The notes below the pieces were generated by a model, which had not been told where the DNA came from, searched no databases, and was given only the letters and a program-made list of their open reading frames with translations. A program made the position numbers and the translations under genes. Positions 24,429 through 35,609 of a DNA stretch of 64,000 nucleotides are shown in pieces (within the stretch, counting starts at the first letter, position 1; each line of letters opens with the position of its first letter). Source of the stretch: Epiperipatus broadwayi. Lineage: Eukaryota; Onychophora; Udeonychophora; Euonychophora; Peripatidae. Where the stretch lies: assembly GCA_028023455.1 (NCBI GenBank), contig JAQFVV010000012.1:9090499-9154498 (forward strand). Reading direction: 5' to 3'.

Positions 24429-27152
24429 GTGCAATGGGGAAGGTTTTATAACCTTCCTAAGATGGATGCTGACTGTCAAAGTCAGAATAAGCAAACATTC
24501 AGTAGTATTAAACTTAATGACATATTGAGAAGTGATCAAGTAATTCCGGAAGTATTTAAACAATCTAAATCAGTTAAAAATAGTTCAGAAAGATGTTTAG
24601 ACATGAAAGAACTAAAAGAAGTTCAGAAAAAAATGAAATTTGAGGGAAATAAAAAAAAACTGTTCTAAAGGAAAATTCAAACGGTACCGAAAATATGGTA
24701 GATATTGGGCTAAAGATCAATGAAAACATTAAGATACAGCAAATTAAAGTTGATACAATGAAACATAAGCTAAATCTTAATGATACTGCCAAGTTTCATG
24801 AAAATCCGTCAGAAAATAGTCATGGGGGTCCATCACAAAACTACTAAAATCTAAAATGATAATAAAAATCGTGGAAATTTTGTCACAAAAGAGGGCGCTG
24901 TGCCCCAAATTCACGATATAAAAGCAGAATTGGACCAAAACAAAGACAAATATCACCAAAGAGACTCTACATTGATCAATACAAAAATAAATGCCAAAGA
25001 ACAAACTAAAAACAAGCTCAGGAAAGGTACACAAAGTAATTATTTAGACAAAATCATGACAATTAAAAGCCAAAGCTTGGAAAAAAATAGGGGAAAAGTT
25101 ACAGAAGCCCAGCAGTATCCAGTCAAACATGCTGGTGAGAGCAATAATGCAGAACTAACACTTCCAACGTTTGCAGAAAAGTTAAAGAAGGACACAAAGA
25201 CTTCCGAATGGCAAAGTTTCAATACCTCATATGCCAATGGCTTTAAAATGGAGCAGGGGGTTACAGGCCTTGAGACAAAGCTAGAGCTAGTGGTCAGAGG
25301 TTATGAAATCAATCTGAACAATGCAAAGTATGGCGAAACTAATCACACTGGCTTCGATCATGAGAATAAGTTTGAGAATGGCTTAATATATCATAATGTT
25401 AAGTCAAGTATGAACAACTTCGATCAGGATAGAAATAATTTAATTCCAGGAGACTTTCAATCAGTCAATGATGAATTTATAATAAATTTTTCAGAAATTA
25501 TTTTTAATTCCTTTTTAGCTTCCAGAATCAGAATACTTTAACATTGAGCACAACAAATAAAAAAATGTGAATTTTTCATATTTCCAATAAATGAGCTATT
25601 TGTCTTAATCAATGACTTAAATATCATTGATACAATAAAAAGGGTCTACTATCACCCTAACAAAAAATATGCGACACTAGAATTTGAGAACACTTTAGCC
25701 AAAGAAAGATTCAAAAGATCTCAAATGATTCTAGATGAAAAATATTTAGTGAAAATTGACCTGGAAAGACCAAAATTGATAACAGGTGTGGTGCAGAATT
25801 GTCATGTGGCATTTGGAAAAGATGAATTGCAGGGTCTATTAGTACAGTTAGGCTCTATTCAATGGTTCACTTTCCTAATGAAAAAAAGAGCAGGGATTCA
25901 GCTGCCATTTAACAAAGCAATATTTACAATGAGGCTGATTAAAGGTATCAGTCCACTGGATATACCATCTGTTCTTGAGCAGGATAAAAGCCCAATATAC
26001 ATAGTAATTTGAGGAAGTCAACCTCAGTATTATGGATGTGGGGACACTGGCCATTTAATTAGGGCTTGTCCAAAAAGATTATGCACAGAATGTGGGAAAA
26101 GCTATAGTGGATTCCACAAATGTACAATAACATCAAGCAATCCTTCACTAATAAATCAACAATTAGAACTGGAATTACAAGAATCTCATTTAAAAGATAA
26201 CAAAGTGAAACCAAATACGCTACATTATAAGGAAAATCAAGAAACCTTGCACAGTAGATTTGAAGATGGGACAAATGCAGGCCAAGCTAGAGATATGGCC
26301 GAAAAGATAAAGGAACAATCAGCACAGGCAGAACTGACCATCTTCGAATCAATACAATCTGAAGAGTCTGAAGGCACATTAGAAGTAATTGGTTAATTAA
26401 AAACAGCTAACATGTTCAGTGAGACTGAACAAAGTGAGAATTGTTCAACTCAAATGGGTAAAATGACACAAGGTGCAAGTTTCAAAAGAAAAAATCAGAA
26501 TGGCTCTGGTTCACAAAGTAATGAGCATAGGGTTGTGGACTCAAACATTGAGCTGTGTGGTGAGCAAGAGGAGAAAACTGAGGGTCTCTTGAGGAGAAAG
26601 AGAAAAAGAAGAGGGGAGAAGCTGGCTCAACATAAGTCAGGATGAGATCGAAACTGAATCAGAAGATCAGATAATCAATGACCCAGAGGTAATGGAACAT
26701 GATATTTTAGCTCATCCCATGATCTTCAAATGCATTGTTGAATCTAAAGGGGCATTTTTTTTGGAAGGGGCCTGTATGTAGCGAGAGTGAAGTAGGGCAG
26801 GTAATATCAGAACAGGCAGACAATCAACATAGAAGAGCAATGGAATGATGGGGCTCATAATGACAGGCCCAAAAGCAAGCAAGGTGAAGTAGTGCAGGTT
26901 ATCTCAGAAGAGTCTGATAATCCAGCGGAACTTTATAATGTAGAAGAATAATGGAGCAATGAGGCTCGTAGTGACAGTTCCCGAAGCAAGGAAGTAGATG
27001 GTTGTCCAAAAAAAATACAGCAACAAATTAGTATTAGCCCTGTGTGTACTGATGAAACAGAAGAAATCACAGTTGATGAAATAATCTCACAAGAGGAAAA
27101 TTTTGAAGAAGACTCGGAACAGGAAAGTGATGGAAATTCAGAAACGGTTTAA
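24429..27152 (+). pseudogene. LINE ORF1 with zinc knuckles (Tx1/L1-like), broken
   Basis: A chain of plus-strand frames interrupted by frameshifts and stops covers the region. 24,429-25,541 encodes lysine-, asparagine- and glutamate-rich sequence without a known fold. From about 25,575 a frame reads FPINELFVLINDLNIIDTIK, then VYYHPNKKYATLEFENTLAK, like the RRM-like nucleic-acid-binding part of LINE ORF1 proteins. After a stop at 26,010 the frame continues with YGCGDTGHLIRACPK and CTECGKSYSGFHKC, two zinc-knuckle-like modules; the first lacks its first Cys (YYGC). An acidic, serine-rich tail follows to the stop near 27,152. ORF2 does not follow. It may belong to the LINE family seen at 61,880-63,400, but linkage cannot be shown. 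Confidence 0.7.
26770..27000 (+). repeat. Tandem repeat of about 115 bp within the ORF1 tail
   Basis: Two consecutive blocks share GTGAAGTAG-GCAGGT, ATCAGAA, GATAATC-like, AGAGCAATG or TGGAGCAATGAGGCTC and GTGACAG...AGCAAG segments. The duplication falls in the acidic tail of the ORF1-like protein and probably arose before the copy decayed. Confidence 0.6.
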
Positions 27153-28162
27153 TGTATGAATTCTATAGATCTGGGTTATACAAAGATATGGCAACATGGA
27201 TGAAGTTTGAAGGATCTGTGAATTAAAAGACTTAGCAATTCAAAGACTCTTATGAATCAATGAAGAAGACTAGGGTTATTGACTGTGGTTTGATCTCAAG
27301 ACATCTTTAAACAAAGGTATTTATATCATGTAGCGGGTGATCAGTCACCTGCGTTATTTTTCCTTAAAATAAAAAATCACAGATGGAGTAACTGGTCATG
27401 TGATAGTCATATATTTTTTTATTTCCTTTATATCCATGTTGCTGTAAGGAAAAGGGCTTGTAGATGTTTTTAAAAAAATGATACCATAATATAAATACTG
27501 AACTGGTTTCAAATCTATAAAATAATATAAGTAAGTTTGCTTAGAGTGAAAACATTTATATGCTTTACAATTTGGATTGATAGCTCAATGATTAAAAAAA
27601 ATAGATAGAGTCATTGCAGCAAGTGGAAAGATGAACTAGGTTTAAATCCACTGTTCCAAAATCAAAAGCTCCTCATTGATGAAAGTCATAAACTTATAAT
27701 TATTCTGGAGATATTGGATAGGTCAACATTGGATAGGAAGTTATTAAGCACTTATCATCTGGTATCTATTAGTTACTAAAGCTCACACTAGATAGCATGG
27801 AGGTGTGAACAAAAAAAAGGCAACACTTGCATAGTTAAGTCACACACATATAATATTTTCATGCACAACTAAAGTTATGCTCAAGCACACAGTCTAAGTA
27901 TTTCTTATGAATTTTAATCATCATCATAAAATAATTCATATTTTGGAAAATATATTATTTAAATTAATATAATAAAATGTGTGGATCTTCTAAGTATAAT
28001 TAATCAACAGGTCTCACAAAAATATGAGAAATATATTTAAACAAACAAAAAGCTTTCTAGTCAAGTAATAATACTTGAACACTATCAATGTTCCATTACA
28101 ATGCCCCAATCTTTAAAAAAATATTAAGGCAACTTATGTTCAGGATTTATTATGACCAGATA
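27153..28162. other. Non-coding stretch with a decayed repeat A copy
   Basis: No gene is seen. 27,653-27,800 holds a very decayed family A segment in plus orientation: AAAGCTCCTCATTGATGAAA, CTGGAGATATTGGATAG, then TTAGTTACTAAAGCTCACAC and TAGATAGCATGG in the family order. The ribozyme core reads TTGATGA with GAAA lost, so it should be inactive. Confidence 0.5.
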
Positions 28163-28990
28163 TTCATCATCATCATCATCAAACATTATCAATCCACTGC
28201 AGAATGAAGGTCTCTCCAAGTTTAATCCATCTTTTCTGATCTTTAGCTTCTCTTCTCCACATCATTCCTGCACACTTTCTTATTTCATCCATCCATCTCA
28301 CATGTGATCTCTTTCTGGGTCTTTTACAATCTCTTGGAATCCAGTTTAAAATTTCAATTGTCGATCTATTATCATCTCTTCTAGCAATATGTCCAGCCCA
28401 ACTCCAATCTTTTAATTTTTTCAATGAGGTCAGTAATACCTGTTTGTTCTCTTACCCATACATTGCGTTTTCGATGTCTTCTTGTTACTCCCAACATATA
28501 TCTCTCCATACTTCTTTGTGTTACTCCCAACATATATCTCTCCATACTTCTTTGAGTGGTCTGAAGTCTCTGTATTGCTCTTCTATTAAGTGTCCAAGTC
28601 TCAGATTCATAAGTAAGAACTGGTAAAACACATTTGTTAAAAACCTTCCTTTTCAAACACATAGGCATATTTCCTTTTAATATCAAGTTATTTCTACCAA
28701 AAGCATTCCAACCAAGTTTAATTCTATGATTAATTTCCTCCATTATGTTTCCATCTGTATTCATAATCTGACCAAGGTATTTGTAACTGTTAACTTCTTC
28801 TAATTCATCATAATCAATATTTATTTTCATATTTTGAGCAAATCGATTAAACATTACTTTAGTCTTTTTAACATATATCTCTTAGATTCGTGAATACTAA
28901 CATATATCTTTAGTCCTACTTTCATCTGATAACTCCTGCAACATTTCCTGCAGCTCTGAAGCATTATTTTCAAAAACAACTACATCATCA
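28163..28990 (-). pseudogene. RTE-clade retrotransposon, 3' fragment
   Basis: The plus strand begins with the TCATCATCATCATCATC tail, the complement of the RTE 3' microsatellite. Minus-strand frames give the thumb and C-terminal part: VNSYKYLGQIMNTDGNI, ETWTLNRRAIQRLQTTQRSM and SWAGHIARRDDNRS, then RMWRREAKDQKRW-like sequence. The copy is 5'-truncated just after the motif C region (QEMLQELSDE-equivalent near 28,930). A 36-bp in-frame duplication at 28,484-28,555 repeats RSMERYMLGVTQ, and a short insertion disrupts 28,880-28,915. Confidence 0.85.
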
Positions 28991-31159
28991 CATAATCATT
29001 ATATATATTGACATCATCATTCTAAAGTCATTTATGGTTTTACACATATGAATAACCATATAAAAATAAAAACAAATCAAATCCTTTGAAGAATAGAAAG
29101 AGCAAACTAAAAGACGCCAGATAAAGAATCATTAAAATATTGGAGATTTATCTGAACCAAAAATATAAAATATCTATAATCTGGAATTCAAATATTCAAT
29201 AAAGCTGAGAATTTTTTTTCAGGTAGTTGAAAAATTTCCAAGCATGCTTCAAAGTTTCTAAGATAGCTGTCACCTTTTTTTTTTTGGAGAAGGGTAAAAG
29301 AATGTCGATGGTCCAAACAAGTTTTGCACAATAATAGAAAAAATCTGTGAAATACTTTTGATTAAAAGAAACGCAAAAAAAAAAAATCCCGCAACAATAT
29401 TGGCAACAGACACAACAGATTAAAAAAGTTATAAAACATCCAAAATATTTATTATTTATATATAATTTACTTATAAAAAGAATTGGTCAAAAGTTCCTAT
29501 TATTGTAAGGCCAGAAAAAGAAATCATAATATCTGCATCAATAACTTTATTTTAAGAAGCATAAGTGTTAAAAAATGTTTCTTTAAATAATATAAATTAG
29601 TCTCACATGACTGATTATGCGTAACTCATTAGCATTAAAGAAAAATAAAGCTTTGTGGAGGTAACCTTATTTCCATCTTTGACTTAAATATGTTTATCAA
29701 TGTAGCAACATTTAATTCATTTCCTTGACATACAATTAGTACATAATAGCATTGATTAAAATGTATCACAAGGTGACATTTGATGAATATAAAGTGAATA
29801 AATCTATCAAATATTCTTGGGGGTTAGTGAGTAGTTATTATACTCAGTTCAGTTTTAAACAGAATAAATCGATTACAAAAGTAATTCTTTATAACTTCAT
29901 TTAGCATTTAATGGCATTCAATCACATTTGGCTATTCTATACCCAATTCATTTAATTTAAATAAATTACTGAGAACAAAACAGAACTATAAATGGACGTG
30001 GATGACAGATTTATAACAAAAAGTTACTTTCCTAACCAAAGAAAAAATAAAATAATAATAAGCGTAACAAATTTGAAAGTCCAGCAAATTTTTTTTTAAA
30101 AAAAATATAATTCCGAATAATCTTATATTTTTCATGTTTTATCTGGGGAGAAAATACTGACTGATTGTTTATATACACACAGGGCCACCGCATTTGGGCA
30201 AGCTAAATTTTAGCGTCCCTATTCTCATGAACAGAACTGACATGAGAGCAATGCAACTGCATAAGAATTCACATTTATCAAGGTCTTGAACCTGCATGAT
30301 GTCCTTTGCAAAAATAAAAATAAAAAATATTTCATCACATGCTAAACAAAAGAGTTACTCTTTTTTTTTTTTGCCAAAAGCCCCAGAATGAATATCATAT
30401 TATGCAAAGTAACACAATGTAGAAACACGAATTATGTTGTAATGTAGATTTTTCAGTTACATTGTTTACCTAAATGTTTCGCAATGTTCTGATCATGTTA
30501 ATGTGAAATCAACTCTTCATTAGCATTTTTATGAATAGGATCAGTCTTCGCAAAAAAAAAAAATTAGAACGATGTTCTTAGCGGATTTGCAATAAAACAC
30601 TGAAAAACATAAAATATATTTTTTTGCATTATATATATTTTATTTTCTCAAATATTGATTCAAAATTATACTTATAATGAATAATTATTTATAGATTATA
30701 AGTACCAATTTGGGTAATTTTAATATACTGTATCTATATTTGCAAGTAAGATAATTTATTTTTTAAATATGTAAATGGTTTTTTTATCATGTGAAAAATA
30801 TCCCCCCCCCCAACATAAAATAAAACTAAGTTAATTAAAACAAGATTAATTCTATATATTCCTGCTTAATAAAAGGCACAATAAATTATTAAAATATTAT
30901 AATTATTACTTTTACCTTTTTATTTACATATTAATTTTCCTGACTTTGAAGGCCATAGTGTGATAAATAACAATCAGTTTTAACAAGGTTGATTCTAACC
31001 AACAGATTAATTAGTTCAAAATAACTCCTTTTTAACTTCGTTTCATTTAGAATCTCAGTAATAGAATAATTTTTTATATGCTTATTTCATTTTAAACCTA
31101 ATCATACTATATAGTCAGCTATCTAGGAATTTTAAGGATTTACATTACATTTACTTATG
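28991..31159. other. AT-rich stretch without a recognised gene
   Basis: No coding frame or known element is recognised. Several homopolymers are present, including a run of ten C at about 30,802-30,811, unusual in this AT-rich sequence. Confidence 0.5.
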
Positions 31160-31700
31160 AAATAGAATGGAGAGTGGTTGGTGGGTCCTGCGAAAGCCTG
31201 TGCTCATATACTCTCTCTCTCTATATATATATATTGATACAGGTATATAATAAGCCTGTATTTCAGTTATTACATAGTAGAGATGTCTGCCCATCCCTCA
31301 TATATGTATTAAATGGATTATGTCCTGTACATGAGGTGTCAGATTGACTTTACATCAACATGGGTGTGGCGAGAATCTCGGCCTCAGCATGGCCTTTTTG
31401 AGTGTTCCATTTATCAGATTTTCAATTGGATGGATGGTTGAAGAGTTGGAGTATGAAGTGGATTGAAGTCTGTCCATTAAAGTATGAATATTGGCTATCT
31501 TAATATATATCTGAGCACTTATTGCATATATGTGTAGAGATAATAATCTGGACCAACTGATGATTGCTAGTTTAGCATGAAATACGTATATTGGTGATTA
31601 TTTATCTTTTTGACATATATGTCTTCAAGTGTATCAGTGTTGTGAGATAGAGTGAACAGTGGTGGGTCATGAGAAAATCTGTGCTCATATACCCTATATA
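31160..31700 (+). mobile_element. Repeat family B copy
   Basis: The copy runs from a partial end (GGTGGGTCCTGCGAAAGCCT) through CCCATCCCTCATATATGTAT, ATCAACATGGGTGTGGCGAG, TTCAATTGGATGGATGG, TGGATTGAAGTCTGTCCATT, the hammerhead-like block at 31,539-31,606, and TGTGTTGTGAGATAGAGTG-like sequence, to GTGCTCATATACCCTATAT. The same order occurs in copies at 32,740-34,040, 56,680-57,420 and 59,750-60,060. The presence of the same end sequence at about 31,165-31,205 and 31,655-31,695 implies a head-to-tail arrangement with a period near 490 bp. Confidence 0.75.
31539..31606 (+). ncRNA. Candidate type I hammerhead ribozyme (repeat B)
   Basis: Stem I 5' strand GATAATAATC-TGG-ACCAA, core CTGATGA (31,557-31,563), stem II TGCTA-GTT-TAGCA, GAA plus A at 31,82 paired in a two-pair stem III AT-ACGT-AT, cleavage-site A at 31,590, then stem I 3' strand TTGGT-GATTATTTATC. 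(The stem III A is at 31,582.) Stem II pairs perfectly for five pairs, with a T-T mismatch at its base; related copies have G-T there. Stem I pairs for five plus about ten pairs around a bulge. All core bases are present. This is a by-eye fold. Confidence 0.6.
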
Positions 31701-32739
31701 TTAAGGGAAAAAAAATTCACATTTACATTGTTTATTCGATAAACTTTTAGAAGCCATTATATCATATCTTGCACTTTCTTTTGTTTACTGATAGACTATA
31801 ATAATACATTTTTAAAAAAATCAAAAAATTGGTTGCTTTCACTAGAATAGATAAAGAATTTTGTAGACACTTTCCCAATCGAACAGTTACAGTGAAATTA
31901 TACCATGTTTCATTGAAAATAAGACCAGATCTTATATTAATTTCTGCTCCAAAAGACACATTAGAGCTTATTTTCAGGGGATGTCTTATTTTTCATATAC
32001 ACAAATCTACATTTATTCACATACAAAAATATGCATTTATTCAAAATCTCAAATCAACTTCACAAACAAGTGTTTTCATCAACACCCTCTGTGACTATTT
32101 GAATTTTCAGCTAGTAATGTACTGGGATATTTACATTTATTTAAATACAAACACTTGTCTGGGATCAAAATATTATTCCATTTAAATCTACCATTAAATC
32201 AAATGTTAATTAAAGACTTATGAGATAAGTGGTAACAAAAATAATGACAATTAAGAGTGATTATCCATACAAAAGTAATGAAAAAATGTAAGCACAAAAA
32301 TTCAGAAAACATTTTTCTGTAATTCTCATGACTTTAAAAACACATGGTATATTGAATTACAAAGTTTCATATAAGACACAATAATGTCCATCTATTATAA
32401 AGGGCACATAATGTAAATATAATAACCCCCCTTGGGTATTCTTTTTTAATTTTTTTCTTTAGGAGAAATAATGAACTTAAACTAAACTTTAAATATTAAA
32501 ATCACATCTATTATTTAAACGCTTTTAGGAAAAAAAAACACATCTAAGAAACAAAGCTGATTTTTTTTTTATCTTGAATATTTAAAAACTGCTATGATCA
32601 AACTATGAAAAACTAACTAAGTCAAGCATTCAAAATCCAAATATTAAATATAAATAAAATAAATACCTAAAATTACATAAAGGAAATTATAAAATGTCTG
32701 ATAAATGTCTGATATCATTCATAAAGTCAATAAGTTCAA
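31701..32739. other. AT-rich stretch without a recognised gene
   Basis: The opposing frames at 31,762-31,959 and 31,829-32,185 overlap each other and show no motif. The phrase CTTATTTTCAGGGGATGTCTTATTTT-like (31,968-31,991) recurs weakly near 34,255-34,330 (GGCTTATTTTCTGATTAGG, TCTTATTTTCAGGG), suggesting an old repeat. Confidence 0.4.
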
Positions 32740-34040
32740 GATTTGGCTGAGAGAAAATTATTTCTTTACACATATAGAATTAGGTTTGTTATCATAAAAG
32801 ATTTAAACACAATGTTAAGCTCCCTTCAGCTATCAACCTTATCTCATATAACCAATACACATGACCACACATATGTGAAAAAGATAAATGATCTCCAATA
32901 TACATATTTCATGCTGAACCAGTTGGTCCAGATCATCTTGCACACATATATGTATAATCAGAGCTCAGTTTAGATTAAGATAGCAAATCTTCAAATTTAA
33001 TGGAAATGCTTCAATCCACTGCATCTTCCCACACTTCAGCTATCTATACTATTGAAAATCTGATGATAGAACATTAAAATTTCTTGTTGATATCAATATT
33101 ATAATCATGCCCATGATGACATTAAATCATTCTGACCCATCCATGTATAGAACTTTGTCCATTTAAATACACAAAAGAGGGATGAGCAGAATAGTTGCTG
33201 AATCTGTAATATTTAAATACAAGTATGTTTTATATACTTTGTTTTCTGATGTAATTATAAGGGATTTGAACACAAACTTTCAAACTCCTTTCAACTGTCA
33301 ACTCTATCTCATACAATGATATACATGTCCACACATATGTGAAAAAGGTAAATGACCTCCAATATACATATTTCATGCTGATCCAGCACTTATCAGCTAG
33401 TCCAGACCAACATTTCTAGTGCTGGTTTAGAATGAAATATGTATATTGGACATCATTTATCTTTCTCCAAGTGTGTGTGTGGTCATATGTATAGGCTGTA
33501 TAAAATAGAGTTGATAGCTGAATGGAATTTGAAAGTCTGTGTTCAAATTCCTTAACAAATGCATCTAAAAATCAAGTATATAAATTATACTTTTATTCAA
33601 ATATTACAGATTCAGCATGCATTCTGCCCATCCCTCTTTTTGTATTTAAATGGAAAAAGTCATTTAAATGAGAAATCAGAGTGACTTAACATAAACATGG
33701 ACTTAATAATAATATTGGCATCAATAAGAAATTTGGATGTTCCATCATCAGATCTTCAATGGTATGGATGACTTAAAATTTGAAGGGTAGAGTGGATTGA
33801 AGCCTGTCCACCAACATTTGAAGTTTTGCTATGTTAATATAAACTGAGTATTGATATTATATGTGTGTGGGAAATGATGATCTGGATTAAATGATAAGTG
33901 CTGCTTCAGCATAATATATATATACTGGAGATCATTTATCATTTTCACATGTGTGTGATCATTGATTGATTGATAGTTGAAGAGAGCTTGAAAGTGTGTG
34001 CTCAAATCCCTTATGAATATATGTAAAAACAAAATATATA
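32740..34040. mobile_element. Repeat family B cluster: inverted pair of tandem dimers
   Basis: On the minus strand, family B units occur with their ribozyme-like segments near 32,885-32,940 and 33,347-33,408, about 460 bp apart. On the plus strand, units follow with segments near 33,420-33,470 and 33,880-33,935, again about 460 bp apart. The centre of symmetry is about 33,410, inside the ribozyme-like motif. Landmarks such as CATTTAAATACAAG and GGGATTTGAACACAAACTT repeat in mirrored order. The hammerhead cores are damaged (CTGATAA at one; the core half is deleted in another). Confidence 0.75.
33347..33408 (-). ncRNA. Decayed hammerhead-like motif (repeat B)
   Basis: The minus strand has CTGATAA (an invariant G replaced by A), stem II GTGCTGGATCAGCAT with good pairing, GAAA, a short AT-ATGT-AT stem III, then TTGGAGGTCATTT. 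The core substitution should abolish cleavage. It shows that stem II once had a G at the base, which supports a real ancestral hammerhead. Confidence 0.5.
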
Positions 34041-34691
34041 AATTATATTTTTAGTCAAATTATGTTTGTTGAGAATGTTCAATAGGAAAATACATAAGTA
34101 GTATTATAATTTACATTAGCATTTATTTAGAGTATGTCAATAATGTTATTTATTTATACATTCATTACTTTATAATTCAATACACATATCGTATGCTTCA
34201 ATAAACAAAAAAGAAATCCATTAATCTTGCTGATGATCTTATCTAGGGTTTATATTTGAGGGCTTATATTACAAGCATACTGAAAAATCATGCTATGGCT
34301 TATTTTCTGATTAGGTCTTATTTTCAGGGAATCATGTATAATTGTTACAATCAATAGTGGGACATTAAGCAATTATACCATGTTAATGACATGCACGTAA
34401 TATCTTTTTAAAAAAATTTTCTACTAATTCTGTTTTCCTTAGATTTGGACCTTTGTGTATTTGGATAATTTTATGGATCAAATTACAAATTTAGCTAAAT
34501 AAATTCTATTACAATACAAATCCAATAAGAGCAATTAGTAAAACGTAAAAAAAATTATGTTGGTATTAAAAAAGTAATAATATTAGTATTAAAAAGAAAG
34601 AAAAACACAATAACAGTGTTAAATAGAATAAATTCCTTGAATTCCATCCCTATATCCCATGTTTAGGTTTCTCATAATCTACTCTAACCCT

Positions 34692-34762
34692 AGACAACTC
34701 TCAATACAGTAGTGTTATTAACAATTTGATCAAGCATAGAAAACGATGATCATGTGATGTTT
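34692..34762 (+). repeat. Repeat A terminal remnant
   Basis: CAACTCTCAATACAGTAGTG is followed within 20 bp by TTAACAATTTGATCAAGCAT and GATGATCATGTGATG. These are the two ends of family A brought together, with the body deleted. Confidence 0.5.
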
Positions 34763-34963
34763 TGGTTGGTTTTCTACTCTAACCCTACGACCATATGAGC
34801 ATATGACAAGAAAATTTATAAAATATGACTGACAAAATAAATTACCTATTATGCATAATTATTACTTAATGTTTTGAATAAGTTTACTTTTAAACATATT
34901 ATTAATAGTAATGTGTCATTTTTCATATAGATTGAGATGTTTAAATACAGGGAAATTTAGAAA

Positions 34964-35470
34964 TCTAAACATTTACATATAAATTTTATTAATTATCATA
35001 GCAAAATGATGCCAAGTTTATTCAGTTTAATGCAATGCTATACAACATAATATTTAGTATATTTCAAACAATTATCAGAAGTCTGAGTAAAAAAGTAATC
35101 CTTTTATATTTAAATAAAAAATATTTGCAATCAGAACATGGTTCTAACAATAGAATGATTCAAAAATCTAGATATTTTCATTTACATATAAATTTTAGTA
35201 CTTATCATGGTAAAATGGTGCCTGCCTGTTCAATGCAGTTCAGAGCATATAATATTTAATATATTTCAAACAATTTAAGTAAAAAAGTAATCGTCATATT
35301 TAAATAAAAAATATTTACAACAGAAAGTATTTTTAACATTAGAGTGATTTGTAAATCTAGGTATTTACATATCAGAATGTTTCCAGCATGGCAATGATTT
35401 GTAAATCTGAGCACTTTCATTTACATATAAATTTTATGAATTATTGTGGTGATTTGGTGTCCCAGTTAAT
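34964..35470 (+). repeat. Tandem repeat, three units of about 205-240 bp
   Basis: Unit starts near 34,964, 35,167 and 35,405 share the phrase TTTACATATAAATTTTA followed by TTAT(C/T)(A/G)T(A/G)G-like and a (G)GTG(C)C segment. The first two also share ATATTTCAAACAATT and AAAAAAGTAATC with TTTAAATAAAAAATATTT. The third is cut short. Confidence 0.7.
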
Positions 35471-35609
35471 AAAGTACCTTTGTGTCACATAATCTGTACA
35501 TATGCATGTGGTGACTCTATGTACACATCAGTAGTATAAACTAATATATGATTGCAAAGTTATGCTATTCTGTTTATACGAAGAAAGACAATTTGATAAA
35601 TGACATTAT

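Noticed and set aside
24777-25034. Minus-strand frame rich in Phe and Leu resembling a membrane protein
   Set aside because: It is the reverse of the lysine-rich ORF1 frame on the plus strand.
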